A stretch of DNA of 64,000 nucleotides from Amycolatopsis mongoliensis (lineage in GTDB: Bacteria; Actinomycetota; Actinomycetes; Mycobacteriales; Pseudonocardiaceae): positions 3,472,001 to 3,536,000 of the forward strand of contig NZ_CP127295.1 of the NCBI RefSeq assembly GCF_030285665.1. Direction: 5' to 3'. The position numbers and the translations under genes were made by a program. Under the pieces are notes generated by a model that did not search any database, was not told where the DNA came from, and saw only the letters and a list, made by a program, of their open reading frames with translations. Shown here piece by piece: positions 42,476-52,372 of this stretch. Position 1 is the stretch's first letter. Each line of letters begins with the position of its first letter.

Positions 42476-45388
42476 TCACCGCGACGCGCAGGCGCATTCC
42501 AACGCGGCGCGTTCGTCGCGCACTTCACCGGCTTCCGGTAGATCGAGCGCGTCGAATTCGGCTTCGGCGGCCGTCCAGTGCGCGACCGCGCCCGTGTGCT
42601 CACCCAGCGCGTGGAGCGTTTCGGCGACACCGCGATGAGCGCGGGCTCGATAGGCGCGGTTGCCACTGCCGTCAGCCAGGTCCAAGGCCGCCTTGCACGC
42701 CGTCAAAGCGTCCCGCCGGGCACCGCGGGCGAGTGCGGTCGCACCGCGGTCGAGGTAGAGCTGGGTGCGCAGGTCGGCATCCGGCACGTTCGCCGCCACT
42801 TCACGCGCCTTGTCGTGGTAGCGCACCGCCTGGTCGAACCGGCCCTGCTTGCGGTGCACGTTTCCGATGTTGTTCAGCGCGTAGGCCTCGACGCAGTGGT
42901 CCCCGACCTCCGCGGCGTGCCCGTGCGCCTCCGTGTAACTGGCCAGCGCCTCCGGGAGCAGACCCGAGTTCTCCTGCACGGACCCGAGGTTGTTCAGCGC
43001 GTGCGCCACACCCTGGACGTGACCGATTTCGCGCAGCATCCGCGCGGCCGCCGAGTGCTGGCCCAGCGCGACGTCGAGGTTGCCGTGCAGCTCGTTGAGG
43101 TAGCCGAGCATGCTCAGCGCGTGGGCCTCGCCCCGCCGGTCCTCGCTCTGCTCGTACTTCGTCAACGCGGCCTCGAGGTGGGCGATCGCCTGCTCGTGCT
43201 TGCCCAGCTCCATCGTCGGGATCGCGAGCGCGCACAGCGTCGCGGCTTCGCCTCGCGGGTCGCCGAGGCGGCGCCATTTCGGCAGCGCCTGGGCGGCCAG
43301 CTCCAGCGCCTCCGCGAGCTGCCCGCGCCGGTCGTGCGCGGTGGCCAGCCGCAGCAGCACGTGCGCCTGGCCGTAGTCGTTGCCCGAGTCGGCCGAGACG
43401 GTCTTCCAGGCGAGGTCGAGGGTGTCGATCCAGTCCTCGAACTGGTTGGTCGTGTTGAAGTAGCGCCACAGCAGCACGGCCAGCCGCCACGTGTGCTCGG
43501 GCAGGTCGTGCCGGGCGGCGTAGTGGATCGCGGCGACGAGGTTGTCCCGCTCGGCGGCGATCCACCGGAGCCCGGCGCGGGCGTCGGCGAAGACGGGCGT
43601 CACGGGGCAGACACGGTCCGTCCCGGGCAGCTGCGCCCGGTCGAAGGGGTAGGCGGCGCCGACCGCGGCCGCCAGCGTGACCAGGTAGAAGTCGAGCAGC
43701 CGCACCAGCGCCCGCCGGGGCGCCGGTTCGACGGCGGCGAACTCCTTGAGCGGGTCGAGCATCTGGTACCGCTCCGGCGCGGCCTCCTCCAGCAGGCTGA
43801 CCTCGTGCAGGTCGTCGAGCAGCTGCCGGGCCTCGGTGACGTCGCAGCCGGCGAGGGCGGCACCGCCCGCGACGTCGACGTCCGGCCCGGGCAGGCTGCC
43901 GAGCAGCCGGAACAGGGCGCGCTGCGGCTCGCCGAGCTGCTGGTAGGAGACGCGGACGGCGGCGACGCCGTCGTCCTCACTCCAGGGGCCGTTCTCTTCG
44001 AGCAGGTGGAGCAGGTGCTCCAGCGGCCACCGGTCGTGCCGCCGGAACAGGGCGGCCGCCACCCGGATCGGCATCGGCAGGAACCCGCACCGCTTGACGA
44101 TCAGCGCCACCTCGGCCGCCCGTCCGCGCACCCGCGGCGGGTCGGTCAGCGCGTGGAACAGCTCGGCCGCTTCTTCCGGCGGCAGCGGCGAAAGCCGGAT
44201 GTTCTCCCCGGTGTCCGCGTCACCCATCCGCCGGCTGGTGACGACGGCGAGGCAGCCGTCGGCCTCGGGCAGCAGCGGCCGGATCTGCTCGGGCGACGCG
44301 GCGTTGTCCAGCACGACCAGCGTGCGGGTGCCCCACAACGTCGTCTGGTAGAGCGTGACCTTCCGGCCCACGGTGGCCGGGATCTGTTCGGCCGGCACGC
44401 CGAGCTCGACCAGCAACTCGGTGAGCGCGTCGCCGACGCTGGTCTCGGGGACGCCCGGGGTGAACCCGTTCAGCCGGGCGAGGAGCTGGCCGTCGGGGAA
44501 GCGGTCACGCAGCCGATGCGCCGCTTCGACGGCGAGACCGGTCTTGCCGACACCGGGCGCGCCGCTCACCCAGACGGCGTGGCGTCCGTTCGCGGCGGCC
44601 GTCTCGATCGTGGCGAGCTCGGCGGCACGCCCGGTGAACCCGCCGGGTCGCGACGGCAGTGAGCTGGGCGGATCGCCGTGTTCGGCGCGCGCGGCGAGGT
44701 TGCGCAGCACGGGCCCCGGTTCCATGCGCAGCTCGGCGAGGGCGTCGCGGGTGCCGTGGAAGACGCGCAGCGCGCCGACCCGGTCACCGCCGGCGATCAG
44801 GGCGCGCATGAGGAGTTCGGCGTGCTTCTGGCTGGCCGGGTCGGACCGGACGAGCGGCCGCAGCCGGTCGCGCGCCGAGCGGTGGTCGCCGATGTCCAGC
44901 TCCAGCTCGGCCAGGTCGCCGACGGCGTCGGGCAGGCTCTCCTCCGGGATCACGACCTCGGGCCCGCCGACGCGGTCGATGTCGATGTCTTCGAGGAACC
45001 GCCCGCGCCACAGCCCGACGGCCTCCCGCAGGAGCTCGATCTTCCGACGGGGGTCGTCGGTCCGGCCGGCTTCGGCGCGCAGCCGGTCGAACCGGACGGT
45101 GTCGAGCTGGTCCTCGCCGACTCGCAGGAGATAGCCGGTCGGCGTCGTCTCGATGCCCACGTCGGCCGTGTCCTGGACGATGTCGCGCAGCCGCTTGATG
45201 TAGCCGCGCACCAGGGTGGGTTTCGTTTCCCGGCCGGCCCAGACGATCTCGGTGAGCCGGGCGGTCGACACCGGCTTGTTCGCGTTCAGGAGCAGCACGA
45301 CGAGGACGAACCGTTGCTGCTGGTCACCCAGCTGCACCCGTGCGCCGTCGTGCCACGCTTCCAGCGGGCCGAGCATCCGAAACTCCAC
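42476..45388 (-). CDS. AfsR/SARP-type regulator with NB-ARC and TPR domains
   Basis: The protein has 970 residues and starts at GTG 45388, with GGGGAGG upstream. In order it has: an OmpR-type winged helix (~1-95; EFRMLGPLEAWHDGARVQLG, TLVRGYIKRLRDIV); a BTAD helical domain (~97-240; RFDRLRAEAG, LMRALIAGGDRVGALRVFHG); an NB-ARC ATPase (~255-560) with Walker A GAPGVGKT (276-282) and RTLVVLDNAASPEQIRPLLP as Walker B; and TPR repeats to the end (QVLPKW-like pairs, AYALNNIGNVHRKQGRFDQA). AfsR-like proteins integrate signals and activate secondary-metabolite or developmental genes. No biosynthetic cluster adjoins it; the nearest candidate targets are the secreted mini-protein and the vWA pair. Confidence 0.92.
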   Translation of the reverse strand: MEFRMLGPLEAWHDGARVQLGDQQQRFVLVVLLLNANKPVSTARLTEIVWAGRETKPTLVRGYIKRLRDIVQDTADVGIETTPTGYLLRVGEDQLDTVRFDRLRAEAGRTDDPRRKIELLREAVGLWRGRFLEDIDIDRVGGPEVVIPEESLPDAVGDLAELELDIGDHRSARDRLRPLVRSDPASQKHAELLMRALIAGGDRVGALRVFHGTRDALAELRMEPGPVLRNLAARAEHGDPPSSLPSRPGGFTGRAAELATIETAAANGRHAVWVSGAPGVGKTGLAVEAAHRLRDRFPDGQLLARLNGFTPGVPETSVGDALTELLVELGVPAEQIPATVGRKVTLYQTTLWGTRTLVVLDNAASPEQIRPLLPEADGCLAVVTSRRMGDADTGENIRLSPLPPEEAAELFHALTDPPRVRGRAAEVALIVKRCGFLPMPIRVAAALFRRHDRWPLEHLLHLLEENGPWSEDDGVAAVRVSYQQLGEPQRALFRLLGSLPGPDVDVAGGAALAGCDVTEARQLLDDLHEVSLLEEAAPERYQMLDPLKEFAAVEPAPRRALVRLLDFYLVTLAAAVGAAYPFDRAQLPGTDRVCPVTPVFADARAGLRWIAAERDNLVAAIHYAARHDLPEHTWRLAVLLWRYFNTTNQFEDWIDTLDLAWKTVSADSGNDYGQAHVLLRLATAHDRRGQLAEALELAAQALPKWRRLGDPRGEAATLCALAIPTMELGKHEQAIAHLEAALTKYEQSEDRRGEAHALSMLGYLNELHGNLDVALGQHSAAARMLREIGHVQGVAHALNNLGSVQENSGLLPEALASYTEAHGHAAEVGDHCVEAYALNNIGNVHRKQGRFDQAVRYHDKAREVAANVPDADLRTQLYLDRGATALARGARRDALTACKAALDLADGSGNRAYRARAHRGVAETLHALGEHTGAVAHWTAAEAEFDALDLPEAGEVRDERAALECACASR

Positions 45389-45536
45389 ACAGCCTCCCCG
45401 GCCGTCAGCTTGCGTTCCCCGGTTGGTGTCGCGCAATCGGCCGTTGGAGTTTCGGTAATCCGCATTTCTTGCACGTTCGATACACACCGCGTTGCCAGAC
45501 TCCGCCGGTCGAATCAGGGGTGAAGGAGAAACCGGT

Positions 45537-46136
45537 ATGGGGTCCGACGTGTTGCCGTGTTACGTCGCGTGCGACATCTCGCTTTCGATGGCCGACCACA
45601 TCGAGGAGCTGAACAGGGGATTGCGCGAGTTCCGCGGGGCGGTCCACGCCGACGCGTCGGTCGCCGACCGGGTGCTGTGCAGCGTGATCGGCTTCGGGGA
45701 GGAACCCGCGGCGGTTCACGGGCTCTACCTCACGGGTGAGGTCGCCGAGCTGCCGCCGCCGAGCCCGTGCGCGGGCACCAACTTCGGCCCGGTGTTCACG
45801 TTCCTGCGCTCGGCGATCGACACGGACATCCGGCTCTTGGAAACACACCGGGTGCGGGTGCACCGGCCCTTGGTGTTCTTCCTGTCCGACGGTCAGCCGA
45901 CGGACCCGGTGACCTGGCCGGCGGCGTTCTCGTCGTTGTGCGACCCGGCATGGCCGCGCCGTCCCCGCGTGGTGGCGTTCGGCGTCGGCGACGCGGACGA
46001 AGAGGCACTGGGCCGCATCGGCACGTTCCGCACGTACCTGGGCAGAGACGGCGTCCGCCTGGGGACGGCGCTGATCGCCTCGGTGATGCACGTTCTGTCC
46101 ACTTCCGGTCCACCGCCCGGCCGCACGCTGTCCTGA
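45537..46136 (+). CDS. von Willebrand factor A-domain protein
   Basis: The protein has 199 residues and is a single vWA domain. The MIDAS metal site is visible: D-x-S-x-S as DISLSM near residues 14-19, the later Thr in CAGTNFGP, and Asp in FLSDGQPTDP. AAGGAG precedes ATG 45537. Cytoplasmic vWA proteins of this type usually pair with a chaperone-like or phosphatase partner. It is followed after 41 bases by a 309-residue unknown protein, and the pair ends against the Wadjet operon. Confidence 0.85.
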   Translation: MGSDVLPCYVACDISLSMADHIEELNRGLREFRGAVHADASVADRVLCSVIGFGEEPAAVHGLYLTGEVAELPPPSPCAGTNFGPVFTFLRSAIDTDIRLLETHRVRVHRPLVFFLSDGQPTDPVTWPAAFSSLCDPAWPRRPRVVAFGVGDADEEALGRIGTFRTYLGRDGVRLGTALIASVMHVLSTSGPPPGRTLS

Positions 46137-46177
46137 AGGGGGTGCTGGCCATGGAAACGCACTGAAGGAGAACGACC

Positions 46178-47107
46178 GTGGAGCGTTCTGAGCTGGTCCA
46201 GGAGCTGAAGACGCTGCGCAAGGGGCGCGGGCTGGCGGGCCGCGTCGAGGACCGGGTCGGCCCCCGTCTTCGTTCGGCGTGCTCGGTCTTGGCGGAGGAC
46301 GGGATGGTGGCGATCCGCGACAAGGTGGGCGGCCGCCTGTCCGAGCTGGCGGCGGACCTGCCCGAGGACCTGCGGGTGGCGGCGCTGGCGGCCTTCGCGA
46401 TCTGCGCGGAGGCCCGCCAGCCGCTGTACCAGGACCGGGTCCGCTGGGCGGCGAACCGCCTGGACCGCGACCCCCGGACGGTCCGCCGCCGCGTGGACGA
46501 GGCGATCGACCTGCTGGCCGAGATGGCGACGGGTTCGTTGCGCGCGTCTCCGCCTCCGACTCCGGAGTCCCGTTGGCACACGGCTTCGCTTGCCGTCGCT
46601 CTCGTGCTCGACCAGCCTCAGCCCTCGGTTCTCGAGCAGCGCCGGATCGTCGCTGATCAGGAAGGGCTTCGGTCTCTCGACCTGGCTGTCTCGCTCCCCG
46701 GTGGACGTTCGGACCTGTCGGTCACCGTTCTTTACGGCGGGACCTTGCTGGACCGCGGGATGGAGACGAGTGATCGGTGGGGGTACGGGCTGGAGCTGCC
46801 CCGTCCGCTGTCCCGGGGCGAGTCGTGGGAGTGCGCGGTGCTGTTCCAGCTCCCTTCACTGTCAGCGCTGCGACCGCACATGGTGACGGTGCCTCGTCAG
46901 CCGTGCGACCAGTTCGACCTGCACGTCCGCTTCGGCCGGGTTCCTCCGGAAGTCTGGGCGATGGAGGGAGCGTTCCAGAGGGACGTGTCGGACCCCGGCT
47001 ACCGCGGCCGCCCGGAGCCGGTGGATTCGTCGGGGGAGGTCTACCTGCGGTTTCGTGGCCTCACGCCAGGCCTGGCGTATGGAGCCCGCTGGGCGGATCA
47101 CCGGTGA
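46178..47107 (+). CDS. Hypothetical protein coupled to the vWA gene
   Basis: The protein has 309 residues and starts at GTG 46178, with GAAGGAGAA upstream. The N-terminal half (residues ~1-130) is helical (MERSELVQELKTLRKGRGLA; VRWAANRLDRDPRTVRRRVD, a possible helix-turn-helix). The C-terminal half is beta-rich (LDLAVSLPGGRSDLSVTVLY then QFDLHVRFGRVPPEVWAMEG). I recognise no named family. The last 47 bases overlap the end of jetC on the opposite strand, so the two operons meet tail to tail with no terminator between them. Confidence 0.7.
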   Translation: MERSELVQELKTLRKGRGLAGRVEDRVGPRLRSACSVLAEDGMVAIRDKVGGRLSELAADLPEDLRVAALAAFAICAEARQPLYQDRVRWAANRLDRDPRTVRRRVDEAIDLLAEMATGSLRASPPPTPESRWHTASLAVALVLDQPQPSVLEQRRIVADQEGLRSLDLAVSLPGGRSDLSVTVLYGGTLLDRGMETSDRWGYGLELPRPLSRGESWECAVLFQLPSLSALRPHMVTVPRQPCDQFDLHVRFGRVPPEVWAMEGAFQRDVSDPGYRGRPEPVDSSGEVYLRFRGLTPGLAYGARWADHR

Positions 47108-50100
47108 CCAGCTCGTGGCCGTCCCAGGTGAATCGCGCGGTGGTGACGGCGTCGTCACCATCGGCTCCGGTGATCAGCTGGTGGATGCCGATTCCGCTGA
47201 GCTCCGAGTAGACGCACCATTCGTGGTCCGAGGTCAGCATGAGGTCCAGGTCGAGCGCTGACAGCAGGGCGAATACCTGCCCGCGGTTCGTGGCGTCAAC
47301 ACCGACGAACACCTCGTCGAGAAGAATGACGCGTGGTGCCTCCGGCGCGACCTGGTAGTGCGCTGCGACGGCGGCGAACAGGGGGAGGTGGAGGGCAATC
47401 GCCTTCTCCCCACCCGACAGCGCGCCGTGCAGCTTGCGCGTGAGCAACTTCCAGCCTTCGCCGTTGGCCCGGTCGACCTTGACCACGAAATGGTGCCAGG
47501 CGGTGTAGTCGAAGACCTGAGCCAGCTGCTGCTCCCAGCTCGTCGCCGTGTCGTCCGCCTTGGCCTGTTCGATCCGGTCCCGGAAGAACCGGTGCAGCGA
47601 CTCCCGTTCAGCGTCGTTCAACCCGGCCGGATCCTTGAGCAGGAGGTCGCGTGCCGCTTTGGTGCCGGTCGGCAGGTCCGGCGCTACCTGCCAGACGAGC
47701 CGGACCGCTACCTTGGACGCTGTTCGCACCCGTTCCAGCCGGGCGTTCATCCCGTCGACGAGCTCGTTCGCCTGCCTGATCCGGGCGGCCAGGTGCCGCC
47801 GGGTGTCCCCGGTCAAGGTCTGGTCGAAGAGCCGCCGTTCGCGTTCGGTGATCTCGTCGCGGCTTTGATCGGCTTCGGTCCGGAGAATGTGCAACAGCTC
47901 CGCAGCGCCGATTCGGACGCCGTCGACCACCGCGGTGAAGACCTGCACGTCCTCGTCTGTCTCGAGATCGAGGTCAGCGCGGGACTTCAAGGTCTCGCGG
48001 CACGAGTGCACGGATTCGGAAAGCCGGTGCAGGGCGTCACCGATGTTCGTGGATGAATGCGGAACGGCCGGCCAGGTCGCGGCGACCAGCCGGGCAGCTT
48101 CCAGCGCCGCGCGGACGCCCTCCGACGCGGAAAGGGTCGCTTCGAAGGCAGCCAGGTCGATTTCGCTGTCGGCGGGCAACACGCCGGTCGCGAGCTGCCG
48201 GAACCGGTGCGCCGAGGCATCCCGGTGGTTTCCGGCCTGCGTGTGGGCGTCGGCATCGGTTTCCCGGCGGACCTTCAGCTCACCGAGTTTCCCAGTGAGT
48301 TCGTTGACCAGACCTGCGGTCGATGCGCGCTCCTCACCCAACCGCGCCGCCTTGGTGCGCAGAGCCTCGATTTCGGCCAGCACTTCGCGGTAGTCGACGC
48401 CGAAGGTGCTGTCGACGGCTTCGAGAGTGGCGGCAAGGCGTTCGTGCTCTTCGGTGGCTTGCGCTGCTTCTTCCGCCCGTTCCGAGGCTATCTCCGCCGA
48501 TCGCCGAGCCTGCTCGGTCGCCGCACCGGCGACCTGCCGGAAGGTCGCCAGCCCGGCCTGCGCTTCGAGCCAGCCTTCGGCCTGGTCCTGGAACGAAGTG
48601 AGAGCAGCGGCGAGCGTTCCCAAGGCGGTCCGGTCGGTCGGCACCCCGTGCTCGGCGGCGAGTGCGGTCAGCTCGTGGAGGGTACGGGCCACGTCGCGAT
48701 CGCGCGCGGTGACACCGTCAACCCGCTCCCGGACGATTTGCTCGGCTGCTGCGCGCTGGGATTCGCGCCGGGTCACCACCTCGGTCGCGGTCACCACCTC
48801 GGCGTGGCCGGGGCGCGCCGCGCGTTCGTGGGCGACCACTTCACGGCGAGTCCTCAAGGCGGCCAGTTCTTCGCCGAGCGAGGTCACCACGCCGTCGTAC
48901 TGCGCGATCGAGGCCGTCAGGTCGTCGATACGACGTTGCCGGGCTCGCTGGCGTGCGAGCGCACCCACGTAGGAAGCGTGCTCCTTCTCCCAGCTTCCGC
49001 TGAGCGAGCCCATTCGCCACGAGCCATCGGCAGCGACCGCCGCGGGTGCGTTCTCGGGGAGCCGGTCGCCGAAGGCGATCGACCTCAGCAGCCGTTCGAC
49101 GGTCGCGGGCTCCACCCCTCCATCGCGTTCGGGGACCAGGACGTCGTCGAGGGAACGCCCGGCGACCGGTGGAAGGGCGTCCGGATCCGCGAAGACGTCG
49201 TGGCCGTCGACCTCGCCGCGCGGGCCGATCCAAGCGTCCAGGAGGCCGCTTCCTTCGAGCGCTGCCTCGACCGCCGCTGCCGTATGAGCCGGGGTCGCGT
49301 CGGCGAAGTCGACCAGCCGCCACAGCGGTGCGCCGGTCATGGCGGTGCGATCGGTGGTCCGTGTCGGTGGCGTGGCCGGTGGGAGGTCCTGTTCCGTGCG
49401 GAGCCGGTCGAGAGCGCTGACCAGCTCGCCGCGTTCCCGCTGTGCCGTCGCCAGCGCCGCGCCGGTCGTCGTCTCTTGGCGGGTGATGTCCTCCAGGATC
49501 GGTGTCGCGACCGCGTCGACTGCGGCGAGGAGGACAGGCTCCGCTTCCAGCCGGGTCAGCAGGCTTTCGGGCTCTGGGAACGTCAGCTCGCGGCAGCCGG
49601 CGATCCAGGCCAGGAGTTCGCCGCTCAGCGCGGACAAGGCGGCCTCACGTCCGGCGACCGCGGCGGTCAGCCGACCTTGTGCTTCCGAGAGCCTGGCCCT
49701 GGCTGTGTCCAGGTCGGCCTCCGCCTGCGTCCGCCGGTCCACGGCGCGTTCGTGACTGTCGAGTGCCTTCCCGGCAGTGTCGAGCTGTTCTTGTCTGCTC
49801 CGCACGGCCGCGATGAGCAAGACGCGGGCGGCACTCGTCTCGGCTTCGAGCCGCGTCGAGACTTCCTCGTGCACGCTCAGCAGGCCGGCGCGCATCGCGG
49901 CGTTGCGTGTCTCGAGTTCTTGCGTGCGGACGGCTTCGGCCTGTCGCTCCACCGTCTGCGCGGCCGTCTGCCGAACCTGTTCGTCGTTTTCCGCTGCGGA
50001 TCGCTTGGCCGCTGCGTCCCGGCTGAGTCGATCGGCGGTGGCCCGCGCCTTCGCTGTCCGGCTGCGCAATCTGTCCAGTTCCTGCCCCTGCTTGTATTCC

Positions 50101-51131
50101 TCACTTTCCATGAGACCGGTCCTGCGTGCTTCGGTCGTGCCGAACTCCGCGGCCAGCTCCTCGGCGCGGCGTTCGGCTTCCGCCTTGAGGACGGCAACGG
50201 CCCGGTGGCGTTCAGCCGAGTCCCGGGCGGCCCTGGCCAGGTTGTCCAGCTCGGTGGTCGCCGAGATGAGGTTCGCCGCGCCGGCCCGCAACACCCGCTG
50301 GGCATACGTTCGCTGGCGAGCAGCCAAAGTCCGGGTCGCGATGACTTCTTCCTCGAGCGCCTTGAGCCTGTCCCGCTGTGCGTCGAGCCGCTCGAAGCCT
50401 TCGGCCAGATCGGCGATTTCCTGCTGTCCCAACGGGGGCAACGCGCGGGAAAGGAGGTTCGACAGCAGGCTCGGGTCGAGCCGCTGGGACAGTTTCGGCA
50501 TGCGCAGCTGGAGCAGGGCCATGATCAGCGCGTCGAAGCGTTGTTCGTTCAGCCCGGGGAACAGGGTCGTGCGGATCTCCGCGCGGTAGTCGCTTGCGTT
50601 GGCATGGACGACGCCGTCGGTCCCGAGGCGTTCCTCCAGCGCACTTTTCGTCAGTGGCTGGCCTGCTTGGTTGACGAGGGAGAGCCCGGCCGGGCCGACA
50701 CGCAGGCTGGTGGTGAAGTAATCGGGGTGCACGGTGGCCGTGTGTGTGCTCGCCTGCAATCGGGCGCCACAGCTGAACCACCGCTCAGGCTCGCCGGGGT
50801 AGCGGAACTCGAGCCAGACGTAGCCGACCCTGGTCGTGCCGGTGGCGCCTTCCCCCATGAGGTTCCAGTGCATGGTTCGTTCGCCGGTGCCGAACGTCGA
50901 GAGCCGGTTGGCGCGCAGGCTCGCGTCGAACAGGAAGGGCAGCAGCAGCTCCAACGCCTTCGACTTCCCGCTGCCGTTGGGGCCGCGGAGCAGCAGTCGC
51001 CCTTCGTGGAACTCGAAGACCTCGTCGTAGTACCGCCAGACGTTGAGGATCCCGGCGCGGCTCGGCACCCATCGGGCCGGCCTCGCCGGGGTTTCCTCGG
51101 TGGCGTGGTGAGGGAGTTCGGTGACTGTCAT
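47061..51131 (-). CDS. jetC: Wadjet type II JetC, SMC-like ATPase
   Basis: The protein has 1356 residues and belongs to the TIGR02680 type. Walker A is GPNGSGKS (residues 50-57). Two long coiled-coil arms with many Glu/Arg/Ala repeats flank a hinge-like globular stretch (~530-720). The C-terminal head has the signature LSGGEKAIALHLPLF and Walker B RVILLDEVFVGVD. It forms the DNA-loop-extruding motor of the anti-plasmid complex. Its start overlaps the jetB stop by 4 bases. It ends the operon and overlaps the convergent gene at 47107. Confidence 0.93.
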   Translation of the reverse strand: MTVTELPHHATEETPARPARWVPSRAGILNVWRYYDEVFEFHEGRLLLRGPNGSGKSKALELLLPFLFDASLRANRLSTFGTGERTMHWNLMGEGATGTTRVGYVWLEFRYPGEPERWFSCGARLQASTHTATVHPDYFTTSLRVGPAGLSLVNQAGQPLTKSALEERLGTDGVVHANASDYRAEIRTTLFPGLNEQRFDALIMALLQLRMPKLSQRLDPSLLSNLLSRALPPLGQQEIADLAEGFERLDAQRDRLKALEEEVIATRTLAARQRTYAQRVLRAGAANLISATTELDNLARAARDSAERHRAVAVLKAEAERRAEELAAEFGTTEARRTGLMESEEYKQGQELDRLRSRTAKARATADRLSRDAAAKRSAAENDEQVRQTAAQTVERQAEAVRTQELETRNAAMRAGLLSVHEEVSTRLEAETSAARVLLIAAVRSRQEQLDTAGKALDSHERAVDRRTQAEADLDTARARLSEAQGRLTAAVAGREAALSALSGELLAWIAGCRELTFPEPESLLTRLEAEPVLLAAVDAVATPILEDITRQETTTGAALATAQRERGELVSALDRLRTEQDLPPATPPTRTTDRTAMTGAPLWRLVDFADATPAHTAAAVEAALEGSGLLDAWIGPRGEVDGHDVFADPDALPPVAGRSLDDVLVPERDGGVEPATVERLLRSIAFGDRLPENAPAAVAADGSWRMGSLSGSWEKEHASYVGALARQRARQRRIDDLTASIAQYDGVVTSLGEELAALRTRREVVAHERAARPGHAEVVTATEVVTRRESQRAAAEQIVRERVDGVTARDRDVARTLHELTALAAEHGVPTDRTALGTLAAALTSFQDQAEGWLEAQAGLATFRQVAGAATEQARRSAEIASERAEEAAQATEEHERLAATLEAVDSTFGVDYREVLAEIEALRTKAARLGEERASTAGLVNELTGKLGELKVRRETDADAHTQAGNHRDASAHRFRQLATGVLPADSEIDLAAFEATLSASEGVRAALEAARLVAATWPAVPHSSTNIGDALHRLSESVHSCRETLKSRADLDLETDEDVQVFTAVVDGVRIGAAELLHILRTEADQSRDEITERERRLFDQTLTGDTRRHLAARIRQANELVDGMNARLERVRTASKVAVRLVWQVAPDLPTGTKAARDLLLKDPAGLNDAERESLHRFFRDRIEQAKADDTATSWEQQLAQVFDYTAWHHFVVKVDRANGEGWKLLTRKLHGALSGGEKAIALHLPLFAAVAAHYQVAPEAPRVILLDEVFVGVDATNRGQVFALLSALDLDLMLTSDHEWCVYSELSGIGIHQLITGADGDDAVTTARFTWDGHELVTGDPPSGLHTPGLA

Positions 51132-52372
51132 GACGTCGTTTCTCCGGATCCGGTGGTCCGGGCATCGCGTACCGCGTAGCGGGCCGCTGCCGGCAGTGGC
51201 CGGATCAAACCGGCTTCCTGGTGAGCGAGGCCGAACTCCGCCAGGACCGCCAAGGCGTCGGAAGCCAGCTGACGCGGACCGTCATCGTCCCGGTACGTCT
51301 TCGCCCAGCGGGGAAAGCGGTCGAGCAATGCGGAAGCTTCGATCTCCAGCTGTTCCATTGTGGATGGACGGGTCAGTGTTTCGAGCAGCAACAGCGCAGC
51401 CACCTTGGCAGTGCCGGCGTCGTCCGGGAAACGGGTGTCGGTCGCGATCCCGTCGGTGTCCACGAGGAGAACTCCTTCGGCTCGTTCTTCCAGGACGAAA
51501 CCGGCTTGGTCCGCGGCGCGGCGCAGCAGTTGCCGCCCGGTGGGTGAGGCCAGGTAGGCGCGTTCGTCGGCGCTGAGGTCGTCGAAGTAGAGCACCGGAT
51601 CGTCGACGAGCCGGCGGAACACCGAATGCCGCAGCCACAGGTTTCGCTGGACCTCCGAGTGGCTGGCGGTTTCGTCGTGTGCGCCGGAGGCCAGGCCGTA
51701 GCGCCGTTCACGCGAAACGGCGGCGAGCAGTTCGTCGAAGCGCAGCGCCACTTCGTCGACCGGCACCGCCAGCTGCGACGCCCCGACCGGCGCGGCCAGG
51801 AGCCGGAGCAGCAGGGTCGCGTCGATCCGGTAAAGCACCTTCGCCTCGGCCGAGTCCACGAAGGCTTCGGTCGTCCCGTCGACGACCTCGACGGCACCAT
51901 ACAACTCCAGCAGGCGCAGGACGTCGACGAAGGCCATTCGTTCGCCGCGGATCGCGGTGTCGAAGTTCGGCACCACGTCGTCCGCCGCGGTTGCGCGGCC
52001 CACCCGATCGGCCAGCAGGCCGATGGTGGTCACCGGAACGGCGAGCAACTCGGCAGCGACGACGCACAGCAGCGCGTATCTGCGCCGGTCGAACGGGGTC
52101 CGTCCGGACCGCAACCGCCGGGCGGGCCGGGTCGGGTCCGTGACGGTCCGAACCTTGACGAGCCGGGCGTAGCCCAGCCGCGGTTCGACGGTCAGCGTCC
52201 ACCCGCAGTAGTAGTCGAACCACTGCCGGATCGGGTCTCGGCGTCGCCTGACCAGGTCAAACGTTTCCGGCTGGCTTCGCTCGGTGATCAGCGGTGCGGC
52301 CAGCAGCCACCGGATGCCGTGCGCGACCTCCTCGCGCTCGGCGGCTACCAGCTGATTGTCCAGCTTGGTCAC
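51128..52372 (-). CDS. jetB: Wadjet type II JetB (MukE-like)
   Basis: The protein has 414 residues and belongs to the TIGR02678 type. It is made of winged-helix units, such as EREEVAHGIRWLLAAPLITE at the start, RRRYALLCVVAAELLAVPVT, then KVAALLLLETLTRPSTMEQL near the end. It is the KITE-like subunit that binds kleisin JetA in condensin-like Wadjet complexes. Its start overlaps the jetA stop (ATGA) and its stop overlaps the jetC start, so A, B and C are translated as one unit. Confidence 0.9.
   Translation of the reverse strand: MTKLDNQLVAAEREEVAHGIRWLLAAPLITERSQPETFDLVRRRRDPIRQWFDYYCGWTLTVEPRLGYARLVKVRTVTDPTRPARRLRSGRTPFDRRRYALLCVVAAELLAVPVTTIGLLADRVGRATAADDVVPNFDTAIRGERMAFVDVLRLLELYGAVEVVDGTTEAFVDSAEAKVLYRIDATLLLRLLAAPVGASQLAVPVDEVALRFDELLAAVSRERRYGLASGAHDETASHSEVQRNLWLRHSVFRRLVDDPVLYFDDLSADERAYLASPTGRQLLRRAADQAGFVLEERAEGVLLVDTDGIATDTRFPDDAGTAKVAALLLLETLTRPSTMEQLEIEASALLDRFPRWAKTYRDDDGPRQLASDALAVLAEFGLAHQEAGLIRPLPAAARYAVRDARTTGSGETTS

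Noticed and set aside
48057..51179. 1040-codon + strand open frame opposite jetC
   Set aside because: It is an antisense shadow. The minus strand carries Walker A, signature and Walker B motifs of JetC, while the + frame shows none.
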